A stretch of 12,919 bases of DNA from positions 13,862 to 26,780 of the forward strand of contig DBJV01000020.1 of the NCBI GenBank assembly GCA_002297185.1. Direction: 5' to 3'. This document shows positions 8,302 through 12,919 of this stretch, piece after piece; position 1 is the first letter of the stretch, and the number at the start of each line of letters is the position of its first letter. Origin of the DNA: Christensenella sp. UBA767 (GTDB lineage: Bacteria; Bacillota; Clostridia; Christensenellales; CAG-917). The notes under the pieces are model-generated. The model was not told where the DNA came from. It worked only from the letters and a program-made list of their open reading frames with translations, and ran no database searches. The position numbers and the translations under genes are program-made.

Positions 8302-8337
8302 CACCGCAAGGCAACAAAACGCTTTGCGGTGTTTTTT
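8302..8337 (+). terminator. Terminator of the M20 gene
   Basis: An 11-bp stem (CACCGCAAGGC with GCTTTGCGGTG, one G-T wobble) followed directly by six T's, 19 bases after the stop. The T-run is reused as the left arm of a second hairpin, TTTTGCCG-CTAT-CGGCAAAA (8334-8353). Confidence 0.92.
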
Positions 8338-8395
8338 GCCGCTATCGGCAAAATTCGCAAAATACTTTGCATCAAAACCTTACTTTTTGCCGATA

Positions 8396-8417
8396 AATAT
8401 GAAAAATATTTCATATT
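8396..8417. promoter_or_regulatory. Operator-like inverted repeat upstream of the CopZ-like gene
   Basis: A perfect inverted repeat of 9-bp arms, AATATGAAA and TTTCATATT, around AATA. It ends 2 bases before the -35 box of the metallochaperone promoter. The ATATGAA...TTCATAT form resembles operators of ArsR/SmtB metal sensors; assigning that regulator is inference. No such regulator gene is in the window. Confidence 0.5.
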
Positions 8418-8419
8418 CG

Positions 8420-8448
8420 TTGACGACAAAATCGGGAAGTGGTATAGT
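8420..8448 (+). promoter_or_regulatory. Promoter of the CopZ-like gene
   Basis: TTGACG (8420-8425), 17-base spacer, TATAGT (8443-8448) with TGG just before it (extended -10). Expected start about 8455, so the transcript would begin right at the ribosome site AAGGAGG (8456-8462). Confidence 0.85.
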
Positions 8449-8470
8449 TTTGGTGAAGGAGGCAGACGAT

Positions 8471-8731
8471 ATGATTGAAATTACAATGAAAGTTGACGGT
8501 ATGCAGTGCGGTATGTGCGAGTCGCACGTCAACGATGCGGTGAGAAAATCCGCAAACGTCAAGAAGGTTACGTCATCGCACGTGGCAAATTCAACGGTGG
8601 TTGTGGCAGAGGACAACGTAGATGTGAATGCCATAAGACAAGGCATCGAAAAAGAAGGCTATATCGTGTCCGACGTGCAAGTGAAACAGTATCAAAAGAA
8701 AGGACTTTTTGCGTCGTTGTTCAAAAAATAA
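8471..8731 (+). CDS. Heavy-metal-associated (HMA) domain protein, CopZ-like metallochaperone
   Basis: A protein of 86 residues made of one HMA ferredoxin-like domain. The metal site is GMQCGMC, with Cys13 and Cys16 as the CxxC pair near the N-terminus. The predicted order ITMKVDGM (strand), CESHVNDAVRKS (helix), VKKVTSSHVANSTVVVAE (strands), NAIRQGIEKEGY (helix) fits the fold. About 18 residues follow the domain, basic and ending LFASLFKK, a tail longer than minimal CopZ. Such proteins bind Cu(I) and hand it to copper ATPases or sensors. No ATPase lies next to it, so copper is the family's usual metal rather than something shown here. The ATG at 8471 is fixed by AAGGAGG 8 bases upstream; upstream in-frame starts would overlap the promoter. 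Confidence 0.92.
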   Translation: MIEITMKVDGMQCGMCESHVNDAVRKSANVKKVTSSHVANSTVVVAEDNVDVNAIRQGIEKEGYIVSDVQVKQYQKKGLFASLFKK

Positions 8732-8753
8732 ACGATAAATAATCCCAAAAATC

Positions 8754-8782
8754 AAAACCGCTTGCAAGTCGAGCGGTTTTTT
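8754..8782 (+). terminator. Terminator of the CopZ-like gene
   Basis: A 9-bp stem, AAAACCGCT with AGCGGTTTT, around a 9-base loop, continuing into T's, 22 bases after the stop. Confidence 0.88.
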
Positions 8783-8803
8783 CATGCGATTTTTCAAATT
8801 TTT

Positions 8804-8832
8804 GCATAAGCCGACCTAAGCTTTCATAGAGT
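8804..8832 (+). promoter_or_regulatory. Candidate sigma-E (mother-cell) promoter of spoIVA
   Basis: GCATAAG (8804-8810), exactly 14 bases, then CATAGAGT (8825-8832). The B. subtilis sigma-E consensus is about KMATATT-N14-CATACAMT. The first five -35 positions and six of eight -10 positions agree, and the spacing is exact. B. subtilis spoIVA is sigma-E dependent, so this is the expected control. The start would be near 8839, just before the ribosome site. No good sigma-A promoter is seen in the same gap. Confidence 0.65.
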
Positions 8833-8857
8833 ATAGCAAACCAAGTTGGAGGAGTTT

Positions 8858-10336
8858 ATGGATAAATTTGACCTTTATCGAGACATAGCGTCACGAACGG
8901 GCGGAGACGTTTACGTCGGAGTGGTTGGCCCCGTACGCACGGGTAAATCGACGCTCATCAAACAAGTGATGCAACAATTTGTGGTTGACGGAATAGTCAA
9001 TGCCGACGAACGCAGTCGCGCTATAGACGAAATTCCTCAATCCGCAGACGGAAAAACTATTATGACCACGCAGCCGCGTTTCGTCCCCAACGAGGCGGTG
9101 AAAGTGTCCGTAGGCGAGAATATCGCCGTCAATATGAGACTTATAGATTGCGTGGGGTATCTCGTGGACGGCGCACTCGGCGCAGAAGAGGACGGCAAAG
9201 AACGCATGGTTTCAACGCCGTGGTCTGACGAGGATATGCCGTTTTCAAAAGCGGCGGAAATCGGTACGCAAAAGGTCATAAAAGAGCATAGTACCATTGC
9301 GCTTGCGGTTACGACGGACGGAAGTTTTGGCAATATTCCGCGTGAAGATTACGTCAAGGCGGAAGAAAGAGTTGTGCGTGAACTCAAAGAGTGCAAAAAA
9401 CCGTTTGCAATCGTTCTCAACGTTGCGGACGAGAACTCTCAAAGCGCGCAAAAACTCAAAGACGAACTTGCCAAAAAGTACGACGCACCGGTAATCGTCA
9501 AGAATGCGCTCACGATGAAAGAGAGCGATATCAGCGAGATTTTGGAGACGATTTTGCTCGAATTCAGCGTCAAAATCATTGATTTCGATTTGCCTCGTTG
9601 GGTGCAGGCTCTGCCACTTGACAACGACGTCGTAAAGGAACTTATCGAGAACGTCAGACGTATGGCGGACGACGTCGATAAGATGAAAGACTATGACAAA
9701 ATCGACGGATATTTCGAGGATGCGAACTACTGGCAACAACCTCTGTCAATCGGCATCGAGGCAGGCAAGGGCAGAGTGCAAGTGGATATGAGACCCAAAG
9801 ACGGCGTGTTCTTCAAGGTCGCAAGCACGGAATGCGGTATAGACATCGAGGACGACTTCGATTTGCTCACCGAACTGAAAGCGCTTTGCAAGGGTAGAGA
9901 CAAAATCCAAAAACTTCAATCCGCAATGGAACAAGTGGAAACGCTCGGCTACGGTATCGTTATGCCCACTATGGACGAAATCGAATTGCAAGAGCCGCAG
10001 ATTTTGCACCAAGGTCAACAATACGGCGTAAAACTCAAAGCAAGCGCACCGTCCTTGCATATTATGAAAGTCAACGTCGAGACGGAAGTAAGCCCCATCG
10101 TCGGCAGCGAACAGCAGAGCAAAGACTTGGTTGACAGTATGCTACTCGATTTTGAAAACGACAAGCAGGCGATTTGGGACACCAATATCTTCGGGCGCTC
10201 GCTTTCAACTCTCGTTGCGGACGGCATCAACAACAAGTTGCAAACCGTGCCCACCGATGCCGAACAGAAGTTGCGCAAGACTCTCGGCCGCATCGTCAAC
10301 GAGGGCAAGGGCGGTGTAATCTGCATCTTGCTGTGA
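8858..10336 (+). CDS. spoIVA: Stage IV sporulation protein A (spore coat morphogenetic ATPase)
   Basis: SpoIVA hydrolyses ATP to polymerise on the outer forespore membrane and forms the platform on which the coat assembles; it is made in the mother cell. The protein has 492 residues, the same length as in B. subtilis, and the key residues keep the same numbers: Walker A GPVRTGKST at 24-32 with Lys30, Thr70/Thr71 in GKTIMTT, and Asp97 in the Walker B-like LIDCVGY. Further matches are AAEIGTQKVIKEHSTI, the central region, and a conserved C-terminus (DIFGRSLSTLV, then GGVICILL) of the kind needed for membrane anchoring. The ATG at 8858 is chosen because GGAGGAG (8848-8854) precedes it; an upstream in-frame TTG at 8846 overlaps that site and is rejected. 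The gene ends convergently with the MATE gene. It is the best evidence that the organism is, or descends from, a spore former. Confidence 0.98.
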   Translation: MDKFDLYRDIASRTGGDVYVGVVGPVRTGKSTLIKQVMQQFVVDGIVNADERSRAIDEIPQSADGKTIMTTQPRFVPNEAVKVSVGENIAVNMRLIDCVGYLVDGALGAEEDGKERMVSTPWSDEDMPFSKAAEIGTQKVIKEHSTIALAVTTDGSFGNIPREDYVKAEERVVRELKECKKPFAIVLNVADENSQSAQKLKDELAKKYDAPVIVKNALTMKESDISEILETILLEFSVKIIDFDLPRWVQALPLDNDVVKELIENVRRMADDVDKMKDYDKIDGYFEDANYWQQPLSIGIEAGKGRVQVDMRPKDGVFFKVASTECGIDIEDDFDLLTELKALCKGRDKIQKLQSAMEQVETLGYGIVMPTMDEIELQEPQILHQGQQYGVKLKASAPSLHIMKVNVETEVSPIVGSEQQSKDLVDSMLLDFENDKQAIWDTNIFGRSLSTLVADGINNKLQTVPTDAEQKLRKTLGRIVNEGKGGVICILL

Positions 10337-10382
10337 TGCACAAATAATCCAAAAACAAGACTTTAAGTCATCGTTTGAAAAG

Positions 10383-10426
10383 AATAAAGTGCGGATACCG
10401 ATTAAACTCGGTCTCCGCACTTTATT
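10383..10426. terminator. Shared bidirectional terminator between spoIVA and the MATE gene
   Basis: A perfect 13-bp outer stem (AATAAAGTGCGGA, 10383-10395, with 10414-10426) encloses an inner stem ACCGA/TCGGT around TTAAAC. A/T-rich arm ends give a U-run on either strand. It lies 47 bases after the spoIVA stop and 58 bases after the MATE stop on the other strand. Confidence 0.9.
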
Positions 10427-10484
10427 TTGTATTCGTTATAAAAATTGATTTGGAATGTACAAAACTTGTGTTTGTATGTTGTTA

Positions 10485-11918
10485 TTATTCTTCCGCCTCG
10501 ACGGCATCTTTAAGTACTTCTTCCATAGGTGTTTCAAGCACTTCCTCTATTTGCGTTTCTTCGTCGGTGAGGCGAGTATAAACGTCCTCGGGGAGAGGCT
10601 TTTTCCATTTGATCGTAAAGAAGAAAACTACGGATACAATCATACCTACGCCCCAGCCGATTGGCCAAGACCACCAAATTCCGTCCGTGCCGAGAGGTTT
10701 GCTGAGGAGGAGTGCAAGCACGACGCGGAGTATCAAATCAGTGAACGTAGTTATCATAAACTTGACCATCTTGCCGCCACCGCGCAATACGCCGTCGCAG
10801 ACTATCTTGACCGCTACGATAAAGTAGAACGGGGATATTATGCGCAAGAATTGCATGCCCACGTCAAGTGCGCCGCTCGATGCGTCTTTCATAAACAGCA
10901 TAAGCAGATATTGTCCGCCGAATACGTACAAAAGCACGATTGGTAGGCATAGCGCCCATACGAATACGAGTCCTGCGACAAGTCCCGGTTTGATACGCTC
11001 GATTTTGCCTGCGCCGAGGTTTTGGCTGGTGTAGTTGGATATTCCGTTTGCGAAGGTCAGAAAGGACGTCGTAACGAGGTTGTTGAGCTTTACGCTTGCA
11101 GAGTAGCCTGCCATGACCACTTGCCCGAAGGAGTTGACCACGCTTTGAATGACGATGTTGCCTACGGATATGAAACTTTGTTGGAGTATGCTCGGGATTG
11201 CGATGACGGAGATGTCTCCAAGCACTTTCCACGAGAAAACTTTGGGTTTGGTGTCCGCTTTGATTTTGCGGAGTTGCAACAGTACGAAGATTACGGACAA
11301 TACGCAGCTTACGCCTTGGCAAAGGAAGGTTGCCCACGCAACGCCTGCCACGCCCATTTTGAATGACACGACGAACCAAATGTCCACGCCTATGTTGGCA
11401 AGTGAGGATATTGCGAGGAATATGAAGGGCGTTTTGCTGTCGCCGAGCGCTGCAAATATACCCGTCGAGATGTTGTAGAAGAACACGAACGGCAAGCCCC
11501 ACACGTATATGTCGAGGTATAGTTGCGAGTCCGCCATAAGATGATCGGGGGTGTTGATGAGTTTGAGAAGTTGGGTTGAGCAGGTGAGACCTATCACCAT
11601 CAATATCGCGCAAAGCACCGCACCCGAAATCCAAGTGGTATATACCGCGGTTTTGAGGTCGGCGTACTTTCTTGCGCCGAAATATCTCGATACGATGACC
11701 GAGCAGCCGATGTTGCATCCGAATGCGAAAGCAATGAAAATCAGCGTGATTTCATAGCTGTTACCGACGGACGCAAGGGCTGCGTCGCCTATAAATTTGC
11801 CGGCTACGAAACTGTCGGCAAGATTGTAGAGTTGCTGAAAAATAATACTTCCGAAAAGCGGGAGGCAAAATTTGAATATAACGCTTGCAGGCTTTCCTAC
11901 TGTTAAATCTTTTTGCAT
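10485..11918 (-). CDS. MATE family efflux transporter
   Basis: A 477-residue integral membrane protein of the multidrug and toxic compound extrusion family, which exports organic cations or metabolites in exchange for Na+ or H+. The N-terminus MQKDLTVGKPASVIFKFCLPLFGSIIFQQLYNLADS is typical of MatE proteins: a short amphipathic lead, then the PLFGSIIFQQLYNLADSFV helix. About 12 hydrophobic segments follow in two homologous halves; the second half starts near ISVIAIPSILQQSFISVGNIVIQSVVNSFG. The C-terminus adds an acidic cytoplasmic tail of about 30 residues (LTDEETQIEEVLETPMEEVL...), longer than the minimal fold. The start at 11918 is supported by AGAGG 6 bases upstream and by the promoter 31 bases before it. 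Substrate cannot be told from sequence. The structured RNA further upstream is a separate unit with its own terminator. Confidence 0.95.
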   Translation of the reverse strand: MQKDLTVGKPASVIFKFCLPLFGSIIFQQLYNLADSFVAGKFIGDAALASVGNSYEITLIFIAFAFGCNIGCSVIVSRYFGARKYADLKTAVYTTWISGAVLCAILMVIGLTCSTQLLKLINTPDHLMADSQLYLDIYVWGLPFVFFYNISTGIFAALGDSKTPFIFLAISSLANIGVDIWFVVSFKMGVAGVAWATFLCQGVSCVLSVIFVLLQLRKIKADTKPKVFSWKVLGDISVIAIPSILQQSFISVGNIVIQSVVNSFGQVVMAGYSASVKLNNLVTTSFLTFANGISNYTSQNLGAGKIERIKPGLVAGLVFVWALCLPIVLLYVFGGQYLLMLFMKDASSGALDVGMQFLRIISPFYFIVAVKIVCDGVLRGGGKMVKFMITTFTDLILRVVLALLLSKPLGTDGIWWSWPIGWGVGMIVSVVFFFTIKWKKPLPEDVYTRLTDEETQIEEVLETPMEEVLKDAVEAEE

Positions 11919-11948
11919 AATGTGCCTCTATTATTTTTTACGCTCCGT

Positions 11949-11977
11949 ATTGTAATCTCGTGCGCGCGCAATGTCAA
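11949..11977 (-). promoter_or_regulatory. Promoter of the MATE gene with a palindromic GC-rich spacer
   Basis: On the minus strand, consensus TTGACA (11972-11977), 17 bases, TACAAT (11949-11954). The spacer contains the perfect 10-base palindrome TGCGCGCGCA (11961-11970), G/C-rich in an A/T-rich gap. It is well placed to be a repressor site blocking polymerase, though no regulator gene is near. Expected start about 11942. Confidence 0.85.
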
Positions 11978-12166
11978 TTATTCTACAAAATTTGCATTAG
12001 ACGACTACTCGAAATTGTGAGATATTTGCATATTTTCGGCATATTGTGCTGGGATTTGGTATTCTATACCAATTCAAAATCTTTTTAACATATTCTCCAA
12101 TATTGTAATGATTAGATATTAGAGAGTCGATTCTGTCGGACGAGAGAATTAATAATATACGAATGC
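11978..12166. other. A/T-rich gap between the MATE promoter and the structured RNA
   Basis: No gene is supported. The only clear structure is a small perfect palindrome, TTGGTAT-TCT-ATACCAA (12056-12072). GCATATT also occurs twice about 12 bases apart near 12028-12046. Confidence 0.4.
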
Positions 12167-12200
12167 AAAAAAAGAAAGCAGGAAGTCAAACCTCCTGCTT
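12167..12200 (-). terminator. Terminator of the structured RNA
   Basis: Read leftward, AAGCAGGA pairs with UCCUGCUU (8 bp, 12176-12183 with 12193-12200) around a 9-base loop, then UCUUUUUUU follows. This is a textbook intrinsic terminator on the minus strand and gives the RNA its direction. Confidence 0.88.
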
Positions 12201-12306
12201 AAACCAAGATGATAGTAGGTCTTAAACACTGACGAAGCCTCTTCCGTCTCTGCCCGTTCTACCGGGAACCCTTGCGGGCTGCCACCGTATGGCATACTCA
12301 TGAGAT
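12167..12306 (-). ncRNA. Orphan structured small RNA of unknown class
   Basis: About 140 nt, defined at both ends by sequence signals: a near-consensus promoter (12313-12341) and a hairpin with a U-run (12167-12200). The body is G/C-rich compared with its flanks and can form a row of stem-loops, in transcript order: GCCA-UACGG-UGGC (12281-12293), GCCC-GCAA-GGGU (12268-12279), CCCG-GUAGAA-CGGG (12253-12266) and GAC-GGAAG-AGG-CUUC-GUC (12231-12248). The second and third can alternatively merge, with GCCCG pairing to CGGGC. There is no open frame with a ribosome site. It does not show the SRP RNA core, the RNase P or tmRNA signatures, or a T-box. A 6S-like rod is not obvious because the two ends do not pair, though I cannot exclude a divergent 6S RNA. 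It is followed by its own terminator about 250 bases before the MATE start, so a MATE riboswitch is less likely. Confidence 0.65.
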
Positions 12307-12312
12307 GACAAA

Positions 12313-12341
12313 ATATTAGATGCTTTTGAATAGAATGTCAA
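12313..12341 (-). promoter_or_regulatory. Promoter of the structured RNA
   Basis: On the minus strand, consensus TTGACA (12336-12341), 17-base spacer, TAATAT (12313-12318). The start is expected at about 12306, just before the first stem-loops. Confidence 0.82.
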
Positions 12342-12394
12342 CAAAACTCAGAATAAAAAAGTATAATCAGCCGTCATAATTTTTTTTAGTACGG

Positions 12395-12653
12395 TTGACT
12401 GCGAGCAAAAGGAGAGCCAATCACGAAGTATTCGGCAAAACCGTGCGAAGAGGACGAGCCACCAACGGCTCAACGCAGTTGCGTTTCGTGATAACGAAAA
12501 AATGCGATACTCAGTATCGCATTCCGTTGGGTACGGATGACAGGACTTGTAGCGAGAGAAACGAGCGTAATAGCGAAAGCGTCAGCTGCACAAGTGCAGG
12601 TTGTAAACATAGTTTGCCGACAATTATAAATTGTCGCAAGTCCGTCATTGGAC
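12395..12653. repeat. Hairpin-dense noncoding patch next to tRNA-Leu
   Basis: No real gene is supported. The stretch is packed with exact inverted repeats: AATGCGATACT-C-AGTATCGCATT (12501-12523), CTGCAC-AA-GTGCAG (12586-12599), CGACAATT-ATA-AATTGTCG (12618-12636), GAGCC-ACCAAC-GGCTC (12456-12471). Two pairs are interleaved, ACTGCG (12398-12403) with CGCAGT (12474-12479), and ATCACGAA (12420-12427) with TTCGTGAT (12485-12492), which is pseudoknot order. It also contains a 20-base copy of the neighbouring tRNA's 3' end (12530-12549) and, near 12638-12647, an inverted partial copy (CAAGTCC-GTCAT). It may be a decayed element, a dispersed repeat family or tRNA debris. An 88-codon frame from a TTG at 12395 crosses it but reads across all these structures. 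Confidence 0.5.
12530..12549 (-). repeat. 20-base direct copy of the tRNA-Leu 3' end
   Basis: Bases 12530-12549 equal 12688-12707, which in the tRNA cover two bases of the CCA tail, the 3' acceptor strand, and half of the T-arm and T-loop. The copies share orientation and are offset by 158 bases. A 3'-end duplication in the same orientation is what tRNA-site integration leaves behind (attL/attR). With only about 140 bases between the copies, any element has been lost or was very small. A decayed second tRNA is the alternative. Confidence 0.75.
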
Positions 12654-12687
12654 AAAAATAAAAACGGCGTACTGCCGTTTTATTTTT
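12654..12687 (-). terminator. Terminator of tRNA-Leu
   Basis: Directly after the tRNA CCA (reading leftward): AAAATAAAACGGC, loop AGUAC, GCCGUUUUUAUUUUUG. The stem is near perfect with one bulged base, and the right arm is the U-tract. It overlaps the last base of the CCA end. Confidence 0.85.
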
Positions 12688-12770
12688 GGTACGGATGACA
12701 GGACTTGAACCTGCACGCTACTGCACTAGAACCTAAATCTAGCGTGTCTGCCAATTTCACCACATCCGCA
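12687..12770 (-). tRNA. tRNA-Leu (anticodon UAG)
   Basis: The minus strand folds as a class II tRNA. The acceptor TGCGGAT pairs with ATCCGTA (one G-U), and CCA is encoded at the 3' end. The D-arm has GGTGAAATTGGCAGACA. The anticodon stem CTAGA/TCTAG holds the loop TTTAGGT, giving anticodon TAG (reads CUA and related Leu codons). The variable arm is about 11 nt, and the T-arm has GGTTCAAGTCC. The length is 84 nt with CCA. The 3' end is duplicated at 12530-12549. Confidence 0.96.
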
Positions 12771-12780
12771 AAACATCAAT

Positions 12781-12808
12781 ATTATATCATAAAAATCGAT
12801 TATGTAAA
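12781..12808 (-). promoter_or_regulatory. Promoter of tRNA-Leu
   Basis: On the minus strand, TTTACA (12803-12808), 16-base spacer, perfect TATAAT (12781-12786). The -10 ends 10 bases before the mature 5' end at 12770, so the leader is very short. Confidence 0.75.
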
Positions 12809-12859
12809 GCCGCTTTTGCCGCTTGGCAAACATTTTTTGATTTTTCTATCTAAAAATTG

Positions 12860-12888
12860 TTGCATTTTGCCGATTAATTTGGTATAGT
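12860..12888 (+). promoter_or_regulatory. Promoter of the partial tRNA at the right edge
   Basis: TTGCAT (12860-12865), 17-base spacer, TATAGT (12883-12888). The expected start, about 12895, is 5 bases before the tRNA begins. Confidence 0.8.
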
Positions 12889-12899
12889 AACTGTTGCTT

Positions 12900-12919
12900 G
12901 CGGGAGTGACTCAGTGGTA
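12900..12919 (+). tRNA. 5' end of a tRNA, probably tRNA-Gly, cut by the window edge
   Basis: The last 20 bases read GCGGGAG, TG, then ACTCAGTGGTA: a 7-base acceptor strand, a two-base linker and a D-arm with the usual CTCAGTGGTA. The GCGGGAG start is typical of tRNA-Gly in Firmicutes. The anticodon lies outside the window, so the amino acid is inferred. Confidence 0.75.

Noticed and set aside
8846..8857. Upstream TTG start for SpoIVA adding four residues
   Set aside because: It overlaps the GGAGGAG ribosome site that serves ATG 8858, and the ATG start gives the same residue numbering as B. subtilis SpoIVA.
10864..11718. 284-codon minus-strand frame inside the MATE gene
   Set aside because: It overlaps the MATE gene in another frame; the Arg/His-rich, Gln-rich translation has no membrane or domain character.
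12221..12250. Hammerhead-like CTGACGA on the plus strand
   Set aside because: The required GAAA after stem II is missing, and the transcription signals point to the other strand.
11919..12341. MATE gene controlled by a riboswitch in the structured RNA
   Set aside because: The MATE gene has its own consensus promoter close to the ATG, and the RNA has a separate promoter and a terminator about 250 bases upstream. Read-through control is possible but not indicated.
12362..12367. TATAAT on the plus strand as a promoter into the hairpin patch
   Set aside because: No acceptable -35 box lies at the right distance upstream.
12395..12661. 88-codon plus-strand frame beside tRNA-Leu
   Set aside because: It starts at TTG without a ribosome site, crosses many inverted repeats and the tRNA-end copy, and its translation is low in hydrophobic residues. 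It is better read as noncoding.

Overview
The window is about 12.9 kb of a chromosome from a spore-forming Firmicutes lineage, most likely a Clostridia-type anaerobe. The main evidence is a full-length, well conserved spoIVA gene whose numbered key residues fall where they do in Bacillus subtilis SpoIVA. Pyruvate phosphate dikinase, clear sigma-A-type promoters and GGAGG-type ribosome sites fit the same picture. A closer placement (for example an uncultured gut Clostridia group) would be a guess.

Layout, left to right. (1) ppdK, cut at its 5' end by the window edge, closed by a perfect hairpin. (2) A tandem-TIR-domain gene with one frameshift near 2849-2860. (3) A 250-base gap with a two-tier palindrome and a strong promoter for (4), an M24 aminopeptidase P-like gene with its own terminator. 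(5) A hairpin-rich noncoding stretch of about 210 bases. (6) A lipoprotein gene of unknown function on the minus strand. (7) Divergent from it, an M20 metallopeptidase. (8) A small CopZ-like metallochaperone with an operator-like inverted repeat just upstream of its promoter. (9) spoIVA, preceded by a candidate sigma-E promoter. (10) A convergent minus-strand MATE transporter, sharing a bidirectional terminator with spoIVA. (11) A gene-poor 770-base tail holding the MATE promoter, a roughly 140-nt structured RNA of unknown class with its own promoter and terminator, and a dense patch of inverted repeats. That patch contains a 20-base copy of the 3' end of the adjacent tRNA. (12) tRNA-Leu(UAG) on the minus strand, divergent from the first 20 bases of what looks like a tRNA-Gly on the plus strand.

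There are no operons in the usual sense. Nearly every gene has its own promoter and terminator, so the neighbours give little functional information. The functions are mostly core: PEP/pyruvate interconversion, peptide turnover (M24 plus M20), metal handling, spore coat assembly and efflux. I see no complete mobile element, CRISPR array or recognisable defence operon. The parts that ordinary annotation does not explain are the orphan RNA (about 12167-12306), the tRNA-end duplication with its hairpin-dense surroundings (12395-12653), the broken tandem-TIR gene and the palindrome beside it.
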